A DNA stretch of 64,000 nucleotides from Periconia sp. R9002 (taxonomy: Eukaryota; Ascomycota; Dothideomycetes; Pleosporales; Periconiaceae): contig JAMAHW010000053.1 of NCBI GenBank assembly GCA_023627715.1, positions 1 to 64,000 on the forward strand. The letters run 5' to 3'. Under the pieces are notes generated by a model. The model ran no database searches. It was not told the DNA's origin and saw nothing but the letters and a program-made list of their open reading frames with translations. Of this stretch, positions 20,408-32,014 are shown piece after piece. The number at the start of each line of letters is the position of its first letter. The stretch's first letter is position 1. The position numbers were made by a program, and so were the translations under genes.

Positions 20408-23357
20408 CTACATGACATCGCACCATCCCTTCTGACTCGCACTCTGTTGTGGGCTTTCATACCCATTCACCGCGTCTCCATCAACAGTATCTCTCTCGCT
20501 ATGCCGCATCCCCACGCTTTCTCGTCTTTCCACTGGTTGCCGTACCTCCACAATCTCGCTCAGTGGATACGGATTCTTCAACAACAACCTCCACCTGTCT
20601 TCCATCTCCAAAAACGCGCTCGCGAACTCAAACAGCCTCCCAGCTACACACGCCTTATGCAAATCCATCGGATCCGCTTCCCGCAACACACGCCGATAAA
20701 TCTCCATAAGCGTGCACGTATCTTCAAGCGTCTTGCAATTAAAGAAGCCGTAGTCGCAACTGATGGATGGAATAGGCGGATACTCGACCGGATCTGCGTT
20801 TTCGAGAAATTGCTTGAGATCCCAGACAGATGGATGCGGACCCCCTGGGGGAACGGACAAGAAGGTCTCGAGATGTGGTAATCGTATGCGCAAATGCTTG
20901 AGACCGTGGGAGTCGATAAGGTCGAGCAATGTCCCAGCTTCGTAGGATTTCCAGAATGCCGCGAACGAAGCTGTGTGTGTGGGGCTGCGCCGTTCGTTGT
21001 GAAAGGTGTAGAAGAAACTACCGTCGCTGGGGACAAGCAAGAGTTGGTATATATCTAGTAGCTGACTTTCTTCCGCCTTGTTACGGCAGGTGACGAAGGC
21101 GAACGTGTGGTACAGTACAATGTTGGGGATTGGAGTGAAGCGGTGCAAAGTAAGCGACAGCATGGCGAAGCAATGCCGTTTGGCTTCGGGTTCTAATTCC
21201 ATCGCGGGCGTGTCGCGGTCTTGAGGGTCAAGATATGGTTTTGCTTTGTTTCCGATGGACTCTGATAAATTCCGATTTGCTTCCTCTTTGGGGATGGGCT
21301 TCTGCAGGCGGTGCAGGTTCTTGATCCACCAGGGGAAGTACTGGCCGCGCGAGCTTTCTGGTATGTTGTAGTAGAATTCCTTGATCTTTTCGACCATGAT
21401 TCCGTTTACCCGCCATTGATGTAAGTCATATGATGAAATCTCGTCCGAAAGATAAAGGCCGCCGTATACCCCAAGGAGATGCGATTGCTCTGTGGCGCTA
21501 AGGAGATTATTGAAGCAGAAATCTTGTAAGACATCTTCTTCCTCAGGCATCAAGTCTTCGGCCAGTGACTTCCAGAGATAATCCGCCGAAGTGAGCGGGC
21601 GTTTTGAGCATGTGAAGAGGTGGCTGACGAATGCTTTGTCTTCACATATTTCACTGCAGAAGTATCCTTTGCCACAAGAGCTACATCTTCTGTTCGTTGG
21701 CCGCAAACACACATCACATTCTGGTTCATACTCCTCGTCATACGTTGTTGAAGGGGAGTAGTTGTCGGGACTGATCGTCTGCTCTGATCGCCTGTACTAA
21801 TTAGCGTCGTGAGATATTGAAATAGAATCCTAGACAGTCTTACCTTCTGAACAATTCTGCGACTCGATCTTGCTCCGCTTTCAACCTCTGACGATCAATT
21901 TGCTGCTGTCTCACCGAACTTTCATTTTGCTGAGTACCAAACACACTACTACCTCCAAGTACTGAAGTCCGTTCATGCCGGACTTTACCTGTGACTGGGG
22001 CAACTAGCTTCTCCACTATCTCCTTCTGTACTGAAACTATAGCATTGCTTATCCGCTGGACCTGCTCCGGAAGAAGCATATCCAGATTTGGAACAGTCCA
22101 TGGCTTGAACAGACGCCCGTGGCTCCCCCTCGTATGAAAGCCCCCGTATGACTGAATAAACGAGCGACACATGAAGCAACACAGCTTGCTACATCCAATG
22201 TAAGGGATGATGCCTGGAGAAAGTGGCTTGATTGTGTGCAGGTGTAACAGTAATTGCACCTCTGCGTGGACGTTCAATTTCTGTTTTTGTCGCTTCATAA
22301 ACTCCCGCTCAATCCGAGCTAGAGTCCAATTTTGACCCATGACAGCTTGAACTGTCTCTTTCCTCGTATCAAGACCAAGTAATCCGAGGGTTTCCCTTAG
22401 ATTCATGAGTCGATGAGGCGGGTTTGCAGGTGCAAGAGGTCGAGGCACCAGAGTAATGGTCACGTGTGTGAAACTGGGTAGTGTGATGGAGATTTCTTTG
22501 AACTTTTCATATGCCACTCTTAGACGTGCAAGCAAGCAAATGTTCACCCATAAGTTTCTTGATTTAGAAGACGCCTGGGGAGAACTGTTAAGCATATGCT
22601 CCACATCGGTTGACCGCCGTAGGTCGTATGCTGCGACAACAAGTTTTGCATGCCGGTCGAGAGCGTTTTCTTCATTCACAATTGGGTTAAAAAGAAGTTC
22701 CCGCAGGGTCGACAATTCTGCAGCAGGGTCTGTACTGTCGCATTTTGTGGGTGTAGGTGCCCTCATAGGTCCTGCCTCTAGAGCTTTAAAGCTCGCTCTC
22801 AGGTCAGGGATGTAGCTGCTTTCTATTCGACTGCGATGGTGTGACACCACTTCTTTCCACAGACGTTCCTCTGAATTTGTAACTGTGCAAAATTATTAGA
22901 TGAGCTGTAGGTAAAAAGCCATCCAGTTAAACAAACCTTCGTTACGCGAATATGATTCTAACGACTTCTTCAAGGCAGTAAAGACAGTTTTGTCAGCCTC
23001 CGAGAATCCATCATTACGAGCGATCCATATAGAGACATTGTCTTCACGCTCTCTCATAGCAGAGCAAGCTACTGCAGTTCCACCCTTCTTGTTCGCCGCG
23101 AACTCCGCCAAACAGTCCAAAAACTTCTGCTTGAGCTTTCCATGCCCAGAGTCTGCTATCCGATGAGCGCGAATAGTATTGATGCTGAATGTACCCTCAT
23201 CTTCGCTATTGTCTCCACTATAATCTTCGTCGAGTATGGTATCGGATAGCGAGGAGGCTTCAGCCTGGCCGCCATTTCGAAGCGATAAGAGATTGGCTAG
23301 AGAGTGGAAATGAGACCAGTTTAGCACTGGACTGCTCCATTTCGATGCTTCTTCCAT
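20408..23357 (-). CDS. OTT_1508-like deaminase fused to a MYND zinc finger
   Basis: Three exons (23357-22937, 22882-21844, 21791-20408) with introns of 54 and 52 bp join in frame to 947 residues. The central part matches the OTT_1508-like deaminase group: HAE at 346-348 (Zn His and catalytic Glu) and IGCSKLCCFMC with CxxC at 376-379, followed by RGSHGRL. A complete MYND finger follows: Cys 511, 514, 522, 525, 531, 535, His 543, Cys 547. About 400 further residues have no recognised domain. MYND fingers bind proline-rich partners; the deaminase substrate, a base in nucleic acid or a free nucleotide, is unknown. The ATG at 23357 is used because the upstream in-frame codon is TTG. The second intron splits the first MYND ligand region from the deaminase exon, and reading through it would lose frame, which supports a single gene. 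Confidence 0.85.
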
Positions 23358-24499
23358 ACTAAAACACAAAGCTGTCGGTCGTGCTGAGGGTTTGTGATGT
23401 GAAGATGTGCGGGGTCAGGCTGGACGCAGACGTGTGTGGTGTCATGCCTGCAGACCAATCAGCCAATATAAGGTTTATACGTACCACCACCGCGGCAGCG
23501 CAAGTTACGCGCTTTCTCGGCTGTTTACTTAGAAACAATTTGAGTCAGGCTTCACTGTTCTCATGCCAGGGAAAAGCAATCGGAAATCAGTTGTCGACAG
23601 CAAACATGAGGTGTATATCAGCGGCTTTTTCGGCCAATTAATTCACTATTCCTATTTACCCTGGCTGAAATTACTACTGAGCTTCACAAAATTCTTGCCA
23701 TACACTTTGGTTGCGTCGATAAGTGTTACATCAATTAGACAAACTTTGAGACACGTAATTTCAAAATAGTGACACAGGTAGGTCATAGATTCATTGGAGT
23801 TTCCGTATTCTAACTGTATAATTTCTAACCCTATGAAGACACCATGTACGACGAACTCATCATTTTATGCTTTATTGTGTTATTACTCGCTGTCGCCCGA
23901 ATTATACCTGCGGGTCCTAGGGGTGCTATGGTAGCGCTTGCAGCGCTTGTGGTGTTGTTACAGGAATTACCTAACGAGTACAATGCACACAGATGATGAA
24001 AAACGCCAAAAACATATTGTGTTTGCTTAGCTTTGCGAGATCTTTATGTCACTAGATACGAATATGAGAGAAGATTGAACAAGGCAAAGTTATGATTGGG
24101 GTGCAGAGAGGTCCCTTGGCACAGAACGATTCAAACAAAGTGCTTCTATGGTGGCGAACGCAAGGAAATGTGTGGAATGTATACTAGGGTCACGTATTGG
24201 ATAGCGGAGAGTAATACATAAGAATGCCCGTTACATATTCTTATACAAAATCAATAATGTCTACAAAATCATACATTTTTCTGAACTGAATCATTTACTA
24301 GCAACTGTCAATTTCAGCTGCGAATTTACTATTCAAAACAAGCCAAAACTCCTGACCCTGAAGATAAAGGAAAAATAAACCAAAACAATGAGAGAACCCA
24401 AACACCCGGGGTATCTAACAAAGAACCTAGCGCGATACTGCGAATCAGCTCGCTCTTAACCGTTTCCCTTTGTCTCCAAAAATGTCAGAGCGCCACACC
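23358..24499. other. Intergenic
   Basis: Between two minus-strand genes. It contains the likely promoter of the deaminase-MYND gene, with normal composition near 23,400-23,600 and AT-rich sequence toward 24,400. No gene, tRNA or repeat was recognised. Confidence 0.5.
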
Positions 24500-27064
24500 T
24501 TAGACAATCCGCGCTTTCTTCTTCGGCGGCCCTAGCTGCAAACGGGCAGGTCGTTTCGGCGATCGAGGCGATCGATCGCGAGGCGGCGCCTGTGTGTCGA
24601 AAGTATGGCTGGATGTAACGGGCTGATCAGCGAAAGAGACGCTTGACTTCTTTGACGATGCTGAGCGTAGCGTCGCTGAACGAGGTGGTGGTGAGCGTAG
24701 GCCCCGGTTCCGCAGGATACTGCTGTTGCGCAGGCGGGGGGATTTGGCCATGCTAGATGAGCGCCGATTGAGACCGTAGCCTGTTGCCTCGAAGAGCGCG
24801 TCGAAATCGATGCCTTCGAGCTCCGGGTCAATGTAAATGGAACGCCTATCCCGCGATGAGTTGGGGGATAGAGGTTGTGGCTCGGGTAGGTAATAGTCTT
24901 GGGCAGATGTGTAACCTGTAGGGATTTCTGGCACAACGTTGGGGGGTTCAGTGTAGTCGACGTGTTGACCTGCGGTGCGGCGGCTGCGACGGGCACTAGT
25001 GGGACGAGGAGGAATGGGATGCTGTTCGTCCAGGCTGTCTTCATCGTCGTCTACTTCCCAAGGGTGAGCTTGTGTAGCCTGCTGTGTAGGCCCGGGAATA
25101 TGCTCTTTCTGCACGTTTCGTCGTCCAGGGGCCTGGCGTTTTGACACGACGTACTGGCTCCTCGCTTCATCCACGAGACGTCGGCGTTTGTTCATGTAGG
25201 AATTATTGCCACCGTCATCATCGTCGTCAGTATCATCCAAGTTTTGTTCCCGCTTGCGCTTTGCAATGTCCTTGGCTGTTTTGTCCTTCCTACGCTTCTT
25301 CTCTTGCATGAGAATTTCAAGGTCACCCTTATTCACCAGAATGTGAGAAGGACCGAGGCCGCGTTCCTCAAATTGCCTGATTTGAGCTGCTGGGCGTGTT
25401 CCTGCCTTAACTTTGTGCATCTGAGCTGTGAGTGTATGCTCGTGCGGCTTGGCTTCACCTTCTTGATAGTCTGAATGCACCGGGTAGTGAGCAAACTCTT
25501 TTACGTTTTCGCGGAGAGTTCCCCTAGCAGCAAACTTGACAAAGTCTTGAGCAATTCCACATTCCGGACGCCCCGAAAGGGTGGCGTGGAACTTACCCTT
25601 GGGCTCAGTGCTATATTGTCGAGTATCAACGTACACGTGAGCTTTCCGGCAGATATACTCAAAATCAAGAAAGCGTTCCATACAGTACAAGTGTACATAG
25701 GCGCTAGCCGCAAGATGGGGGTCGTAACGATTGTTAGTGCCGTAGGAACGTTCGTCGAAGGCAACACGGTAGTGACCATGAAGAATTGTGCCCTTTTCAT
25801 AGACATTGACAGGGCATTCCCTGAAGCGACACTTGGCCCAAGACTGGCTCATATAGCGACGTGCAGAGTCGGTTGGCCCCACTTGAATGAACAACTGGAG
25901 TTTGATCTTGTTGTTCTTGTCTTCTGGATAATGGAGGATGAAGTCACGAATCTGCTCAGCAGTGTAAGTAGCATCCATCAACTCGCCATGCTTGGTGTAG
26001 CGGAACTCATTGCGATTCGTGGACCAATCTCCCAGAGGCGGGGGTGAGTAGGTATAGTATTCTTGAGGATCGTAGCTGTTGCACTTGGCAGTGCGAGTAG
26101 TCAGACCCTTAGTCGTACCATTCGTACGAATCCACGGCTTTTGTGTGTCGGCCAAAGGTTTCTCAAACTTGAATGTATCATCAAAAACGGACTTGCGCTT
26201 ATGAGGGTTTGCCTCAGAGTCACTGCTACGTGTAGAGCGTGAGCGATGCGAAGAGCGTTTTGAATTGCGCGAATGATGCGAGGGGCTCTTTCGTCCACGA
26301 TCATCGTCGTCTACAGCTTCGCTAAGTAAGCGTCGGGAACGTGTCGATGGGTGTGGCGAAGCCCTCGCCTCGGGTTCGAAAAGATAATCATCCGTGTCGT
26401 TCGGGTTGTAGAAACCGTATGGCCCATTATCGAAGGCCCGTTGATCAACTGGGTCTGGGTAATCGTATGTGACAGGAACTCCAGCTGAAGCGTCCAAGGT
26501 ACCATAAATATCACCAACGGAGGCTTTGGAAGCACTACGTGACGACCTGCGTCGACCCGTTGGGGAAATGGCGGCAACTGTTTGTGCTGGAACAAAGGTG
26601 CGCCGACCCGTTGGGGAGACAGTAGCCACTGTTTGAACTGGAGTGATTTGGAAAGGGCCTTGACCCCTGCGTCGACCCGTTGAGGAGATGGAGGCCACTG
26701 TTTGTGCTGGAACATATTGTAGGGGGGCTTGATCCCACGTGGTTTGGAAGCCTTCGACATTATCGAGCCCAAAATTGAAACCATGCGCACCCGGTACAGC
26801 TGACAATGGATTTTGCAAAAGGTTGAAATTCGAGTTATCGCCCTGTACTGCGAACTCATTCAAGTCAAAGCCTATATCTGCATTTCCCAGAATTGCGGGA
26901 TCGAACAGAGCTGGATCCAAAGACCCCCAGTCAAAGTTTTGCAATGCTGCAGGCGTGCTTGCTCGCCGAGATGGTCGGGAACCGTGAGATGCACTACGCG
27001 AAGCAGACCTGCTTGAGCGTCGAGTAGGGGAAGCTACCGAATCCTGTCGTGTAGTATTCGTCAT
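24500..27064 (-). CDS. Uncharacterised basic, probably nuclear protein
   Basis: Single-exon ORF of 854 residues from an ATG at 27064. The N-terminus is Ser/Arg-rich (RRSSRSASRSAS). Residues about 115-175 contain three copies of a 13-residue unit of the type PAQTVAxISPTGRR. A Ser/Arg-rich segment with basic clusters follows. A globular region (about 330-570) has conserved-looking aromatic and Cys positions (KCRFRECPV, YVHLYCMERFLDFEYICRKAHVYVD). The C-terminal third is charged and disordered, with KRKREQ, NKRRRLVDE and PPKKKARI as nuclear-signal-like clusters. I recall unnamed proteins with the central region in other Dothideomycetes but no function. A DNA- or chromatin-related role would be a guess from its charge. 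Confidence 0.75.
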   Translation of the reverse strand: MTNTTRQDSVASPTRRSSRSASRSASHGSRPSRRASTPAALQNFDWGSLDPALFDPAILGNADIGFDLNEFAVQGDNSNFNLLQNPLSAVPGAHGFNFGLDNVEGFQTTWDQAPLQYVPAQTVASISSTGRRRGQGPFQITPVQTVATVSPTGRRTFVPAQTVAAISPTGRRRSSRSASKASVGDIYGTLDASAGVPVTYDYPDPVDQRAFDNGPYGFYNPNDTDDYLFEPEARASPHPSTRSRRLLSEAVDDDDRGRKSPSHHSRNSKRSSHRSRSTRSSDSEANPHKRKSVFDDTFKFEKPLADTQKPWIRTNGTTKGLTTRTAKCNSYDPQEYYTYSPPPLGDWSTNRNEFRYTKHGELMDATYTAEQIRDFILHYPEDKNNKIKLQLFIQVGPTDSARRYMSQSWAKCRFRECPVNVYEKGTILHGHYRVAFDERSYGTNNRYDPHLAASAYVHLYCMERFLDFEYICRKAHVYVDTRQYSTEPKGKFHATLSGRPECGIAQDFVKFAARGTLRENVKEFAHYPVHSDYQEGEAKPHEHTLTAQMHKVKAGTRPAAQIRQFEERGLGPSHILVNKGDLEILMQEKKRRKDKTAKDIAKRKREQNLDDTDDDDDGGNNSYMNKRRRLVDEARSQYVVSKRQAPGRRNVQKEHIPGPTQQATQAHPWEVDDDEDSLDEQHPIPPRPTSARRSRRTAGQHVDYTEPPNVVPEIPTGYTSAQDYYLPEPQPLSPNSSRDRRSIYIDPELEGIDFDALFEATGYGLNRRSSSMAKSPRLRNSSILRNRGLRSPPPRSATLRSASSKKSSVSFADQPVTSSHTFDTQAPPRDRSPRSPKRPARLQLGPPKKKARIV
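26549..26720 (-). repeat. Threefold internal repeat in the 854-residue protein
   Basis: Three imperfect copies of a coding unit containing CGACCCGTTG and CCACTGTTTG (plus strand) are seen, separated by variable spacers. They encode the PAQTVA-x-IS-x-TGRR repeats. The copies are similar at the nucleotide level, suggesting recent expansion. Confidence 0.75.
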
Positions 27065-29109
27065 CTTGTAATGTTCAATTTAGATGAGAGTTTGTGTTCT
27101 GAGTGAACATAACTTGTGGATTGGTAACACTATATACAAATGAACTGCATAGGGTACACAAGGTGATTGAAGGTGAACACCATCTTTGTATTCATCGGAA
27201 CTATGTATTTGAACTCGAACAATGAATCCAGTAGGGAGGGAACAATGTGCGCCATACCTAAGTTTAACACTGTGGCTCCGATCGTCTGATCAAAGAACCA
27301 ACAATGAAAAACATGATGAAAGCGAAATGTCGAAGTGGCGAGTCTTTGCAACACCAGAATAATTGAGTCTACAAGCCACATCTGCAGAAGTTAGCCAAGT
27401 CATCCTTGAGATGCTGTGACTCGAGCAAGATTGAAAATGGTGCTATCAGAAGGTCTCCAAGCATGTATCAACACGTGTAATGATACATTCAGATCAGGTC
27501 TGTGATTTTTGCTTGTATCATCATATAAAAAGGGCGATAAGAGATGAACTTGACATACCTTTGTGTCACTAGGAAAAGACCAATGCCAGATCGCTATGAG
27601 TGAAGTGCAGTCTACGTAGAGTGAGTTGTAAGGATAATATTCAACAAACACTAATAATGCGCCATGAAGCATAAGGCGTAGGCATCGTGCTGCTGTCATT
27701 AGGAGTTTGCCAGATGGATAGCGCAACAGGTGATTGATTCCATCATTTGCAGCAAGCAGGATGGGAAAAAGCTGCCCTCAATAATAGCCTTGGAATGAGG
27801 TTTCTGAAAAAAAAGTCGACATGGATGTGTTGATGTTGAGAAAGATATTGAGTGTAGGAAAATGACCGAGGCAGGCGTGAAGAATTTTGTAAGGCAGCTC
27901 CGGGAAATCCATGTTCCGCTCCGTCTGACAAACCACGTGCCGAACATCAACCGCTGCAACGTCATCTTAACTGCCAGCATATGAGAACTCGTCGTATCTA
28001 ACTTGGTATATGCAATTGTACATTGCGTTATATGCTATCCCTGAGTATATACAAGAAAACCTTTGTTTGAAGGTTCCGGATCGATCTGATTGTATTTGGG
28101 TCAGTGCTACCCTCGGCTTCTGCACAAGCCTCAAGCCGGCAGGATACACCACACTACACAACGCGATGACCATGTGTTCTGCAACTTAGCCTCAGTCACC
28201 CACGCTGTCGGGCTCAGGAGGCTCTGTTTAACTCTGTCCGTTCTCTTGCTATGTTCGAAACAAGGAAAGTCTAGGCTGGAAGGATTATCGAGTGTTCGAA
28301 ACGCCCGAGTCAAGCGTTGTAGCAGCATGTGTTGAAACGTCAACGCCTCCAAATCGGTCTTAACTTTGCAGAGAACGCTGGACCCGGCTTGATCGTAAAG
28401 AAATGGCTACAGAAGTCAAGATCAAACTTTGCTATCTTTGGATGCTTTCGTCGCTCATTCGAGAATCCACCAAGCCGCGATTTATTTCAGAGCCACATCA
28501 CTCAGTCTATGGTGAAAGATACCAAGTGCATTGTTTATAGGGAATTCCGCTATACCATGTCTTTAGCAGAACTATACCGTGTACAAGTCATGAAACCTAG
28601 TGGAACGAAAGGTCATGTGTTTCTACAAAAGCCCTCGGCGATCATACCGTTACCGGCCCTCCCGGCATATTTCTGTTTGATATCGCCGAATACGCAGGGC
28701 CGCCCTGTCTGAAAATGCAGGGACTTGTCTGAATCTGCAGGACTTTGTGTCCGAGTATAGTGCAACGCACGACATCCTGTTACTCCCTGGTGGCTTGCAA
28801 ACCAGCGCCGTCGGACTATTATCCATCCCAGGTGATCAGCTCCACATCCAAACGTCTGGATGCAAGCATATGCAACCTTTAGCAAGGTGGGAATTCCCAG
28901 CATCCAATCGTGCTCTCCACAAGGGGACCCCATTTTACAACTAAGTTTGTGGAGGTGTTATACAACGCAATCCACGACAGTGCGGCACTGGATAGATCCG
29001 GTCGCTTCTGTTTCCTAGCCAAGGTTTCTTGGATTGTGTGAATGAGATAAATGCTCGTGTCCGCTCACCAGTCTTAGCAGGGGACATCTTCCACTCCAAA
29101 ACTACCGGA
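27065..29109. other. Intergenic, 2 kb without a supported gene
   Basis: Only short, mutually overlapping frames are seen on both strands (up to 127 codons at 28,329-28,712), with no recognised motif and no coherent splice structure. A short direct repeat around TGTCTGAA-x-x-TGCAGGAC lies near 28,705-28,745. Decayed gene remnants are possible but cannot be demonstrated. Confidence 0.45.
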
Positions 29110-30236
29110 ATGGCTCAACCTTTAGAGGAACTTGCATCCCTGGGGGATCTCTTCTTCGTTCTTGCTGTAACTCTTCTCGTGGTCTCTTGGGCGACAGTGG
29201 GCCTCCGGATATGGGTGAGGTTTGGCATCACAAAGGCCCCTGGGTGGGACGATGCGGCCATTGTTTTTACCTTGTGTCTATTCACCTGCTACGTGGCTTT
29301 CATCTTGGTTCTCATCACGGCGGCGCGTGAAATGCAAAATTTCACCTTTGAGCAGATCAACCAAAGTCTTCTAGTAAGAACCCATAGCCTTTTCGTTAGA
29401 CAAATCCGCTGACGGGATATGTATAGTGGGTGCAACTCAGCGAGATTTTCTATATTCTCACAACCACATTCCTCAAGATGTCCCTGGGTCTCTTCTTCCT
29501 GCGCCTGCTTACCAAACCGTGGCAACGCTATCTTTTCCACGCGACACTTGTCATTTCGGCTTTGTACGGTCTGTTCTATTTCCTTGCTACCGTCTTCGTT
29601 TGCGGAAACCCTTCGAACAGTTTCATTGCATCGCGGAATTGCGCCTCTACCGAGTTTATATTGTCAACTGGATACATCTACGGCATCATCAATGTCCTCG
29701 CCGACTGGACGTTCACCTTGGTACCTATTCTCATCCTGATTGAGAGCGACATGGATCGACGATCGAAGATATCCGTCAGCTTCGTTATTGCTTTCGCAGC
29801 CGTCGGCTCGGTGTCCAGCATCATGCGCATGGTTTATTTGAGAGGATTGCTGTTGAAGTCGGGGTTTACGGTGAGCTCAGTAAAGGCTTCTATCTGGGCA
29901 ACCGCCGAACCAGGCACAGGAATCATCGCCTCCTCCGCAGCTATTTTGCGGCCTCTCTTCCGCAAGATCGCCTCGGGAGTCCGCACGAAGATGACCAACA
30001 ACGGTGAATCAAAGGCGCATGCCGAGACAGTCGTTACCAACGACCAAGAGAGTGTGGTGGGGTTGAAATCCATGGACATGACGAGCACCTCCGCATCAAA
30101 GGAGAGCCGTTCATCCGCGTCAGATGACGCATGGGAGGCGCGTACCTCGTATGAATTGGCGCACGTTGGAAGACCAATTACCATCACGGTAGCGGCGGGC
30201 GAAGGGGTGGCACCGGTGTCGCCGAAAAGAATATAA
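29110..30236 (+). CDS. Fungal rhodopsin-like seven-helix membrane protein
   Basis: Two exons (29110-29373, 29427-30236) with a 53-bp intron give 357 residues. About seven hydrophobic segments alternate with short loops, starting at LFFVLAVTLLVVSWATVGLR and GWDDAAIVF. Further conserved-looking pieces are LTTTFLKMSLGLFFLRL, a Cys-containing loop (CGNPS.., NCAS), NVLADWTFTLVPI and ATAEPGTGIIASSAAILRPL. This is the pattern of the large fungal Pth11-related/rhodopsin-domain integral membrane family. The C-terminal tail is cytosolic-looking and Ser-rich. The family contains putative receptors; the ligand is unknown. The ATG at 29110 starts the first helix region; an upstream in-frame TTG is not used. 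Confidence 0.85.
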
Positions 30237-31309
30237 TCACTACAACCCTGGAGGTGACCCTGGAGGTATTAGACTTAATACATTAGACAGAAGTGCGTCG
30301 ACGCACATGATACCCCATAATGAATACTCTGGGGCACGGGCTTGCCTTATGAGCTAATGAATCTCTTTGTATATATCGAATATAAAAGTTAAAGAACAAC
30401 GAGCAACATCAAAATTATGTATTTTCTCAAGCTCCTATCCATTTTCGAACTCATTGACTCACAGCGTTATCCCTATACACACGACTGAGTGGGAGGATTT
30501 CGCCACACACATACGTGCACCATACTTGCAGGCGCAGACGGCTGGCTGCATAGGTCAAACTGCAGATCATGAGGCTCAACGGCCAAGCTGAGCTTGCAGA
30601 ATGTCAGGCGATGCAAGAGAAATGGAAGAATGCAAATTGGTTCAGCTCTGACAACATGAGTAGTTCGGGGGCTGAAACAAGCCGGTTTGTGGCATATGAA
30701 ACAGAATGTGAATGAAGACGAGTCATGTTGGTATACAACCTCAGCTATCCTCTTTGGGATGAACACCCGCTCGTGGGTATTCAGGCATGGATTGAATCAT
30801 TTTTGTATTCTATTTTTACATCCAAGATTAAAAAAAATAAAGCCGATCAAGATAGAGTGAATTGGTAGGTATAGGGGAACAAGCACAGTGTAGTAATAAA
30901 ACAAAATGTAATTGCTCTAAGGTTCGTCGACAGGTGTCCAAGCTAGACGAAAACGGGCCTAGCCAATAACGGAACGGAACGGAACAACACCAGCCACAAC
31001 CTCATTCGCGTCCTTCCGCAAACATCCTCGTCATCAAATCAGCAGCCCACGCACTTGCACGGATACGCCGGTCGCGCAGGCCTCCAGTGTCCACTATGCT
31101 GACTGTAGAAGGATGGATCAAAGGGCTGGCTGTGCTGGCCCTGTGTTTGCTTGATTCCACACCATCGCAATTGTTCTTTGCTAACTAACAGTCTTGTCCT
31201 ACTGATCACCTAGCTATATCGCGGCCGCTGAGCTTCTTCGCGAGTGACATATACGCAATTTGACGCACGAAACTCGCTTCTGCAGGACTGAGCTCACAGA
31301 ATTGGAGCC
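30237..31309. other. Intergenic
   Basis: AT-rich 3' region followed by GC-balanced sequence near 30,900-31,300 that is probably promoter of the gene at 31310. A short GGAAC triplication lies near 30,970. No gene is recognised. Confidence 0.5.
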
Positions 31310-32014
31310 ATGGAGGTAACTAACGAATCCCCTTCGAATTACGTGAGTATAATCGTACTGAGAGAATGGAAACAGGGGAACAGCGACATGCACCAAGAAC
31401 CATATCAAGATTCACCCACAGCATCACGAAGCTCAACCCCCACTCCAAACTCTAGTTCACTTACCAAGCCTCCATCCACAAACCCCCACATCTTCCCGGA
31501 GCAGCAGTACGAACAAGACACATACGAACCATACCGCGATGAGCCCTCAAACGACTCAAGCGACCCTTTTCTCCCATCTCCACCACCACGCCGCCATCAC
31601 CATCGTCCTCCCAAGATCTTCATCCCACACGCCACTCCTCAGACGTCTCACTCATCACCGCAAATCGTCTCCCCCTATTCGGACGATCCCCTCCCCACCA
31701 ACCACGACCGACCCATCGACGAAAGCGTGCCCCTAGGTCACCTCTACTTATCCCAGTACCCCGTCGATGCCCCGCCCTCGTACGATGTCGTGGTTCGAGA
31801 GTCCTTCCGCGCAACACTCATCTCGCATATACCCCCGACAGCTAACACCTTTGCGTCGCCGACCGAGACGGACGAGGAGGCTGGGGAGCGTGTGAGACCT
31901 GATGATGTGAGGTTTAGAGTTGAAGGCGTGGTTGCGGGTCTTGTGGTGTCGTTGGCGCTGTTGAGTGTTGCCGCGTTGGTTACGCTGACGACTTTGAGGG
32001 ACACGGGGTCGTAG
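31310..32014 (+). CDS. Small tail-anchored-looking membrane protein with a PPxY motif
   Basis: Single-exon ORF of 234 residues. Most is disordered and rich in Pro, Ser, His and Asp. A PPSY motif occurs in DAPPSYDVV at about residues 152-160. One hydrophobic segment (GVVAGLVVSLALLSVAALV, about 206-224) lies only ten residues from the C-terminus, the layout of a tail-anchored protein with the bulk in the cytosol. PPxY motifs are docking sites for WW domains such as those of Rsp5-type ubiquitin ligases, so an adaptor role is a reasonable inference. No family was recognised. The first 27 residues are less certain; an internal Met at residue 27 could be the true start. Confidence 0.65.
   Translation: MEVTNESPSNYVSIIVLREWKQGNSDMHQEPYQDSPTASRSSTPTPNSSSLTKPPSTNPHIFPEQQYEQDTYEPYRDEPSNDSSDPFLPSPPPRRHHHRPPKIFIPHATPQTSHSSPQIVSPYSDDPLPTNHDRPIDESVPLGHLYLSQYPVDAPPSYDVVVRESFRATLISHIPPTANTFASPTETDEEAGERVRPDDVRFRVEGVVAGLVVSLALLSVAALVTLTTLRDTGS

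Noticed and set aside
27065..29109. Possible small genes in the 2-kb gap before the rhodopsin-like gene
   Set aside because: Frames are short, overlap on both strands, often begin at non-ATG codons and show no motif.
31342..31376. Possible 35-bp intron (GTGAGT..ACAG) in the PPxY protein gene
   Set aside because: Shorter than any intron in this window (minimum 44 bp); reading through keeps the frame, so it is treated as coding.
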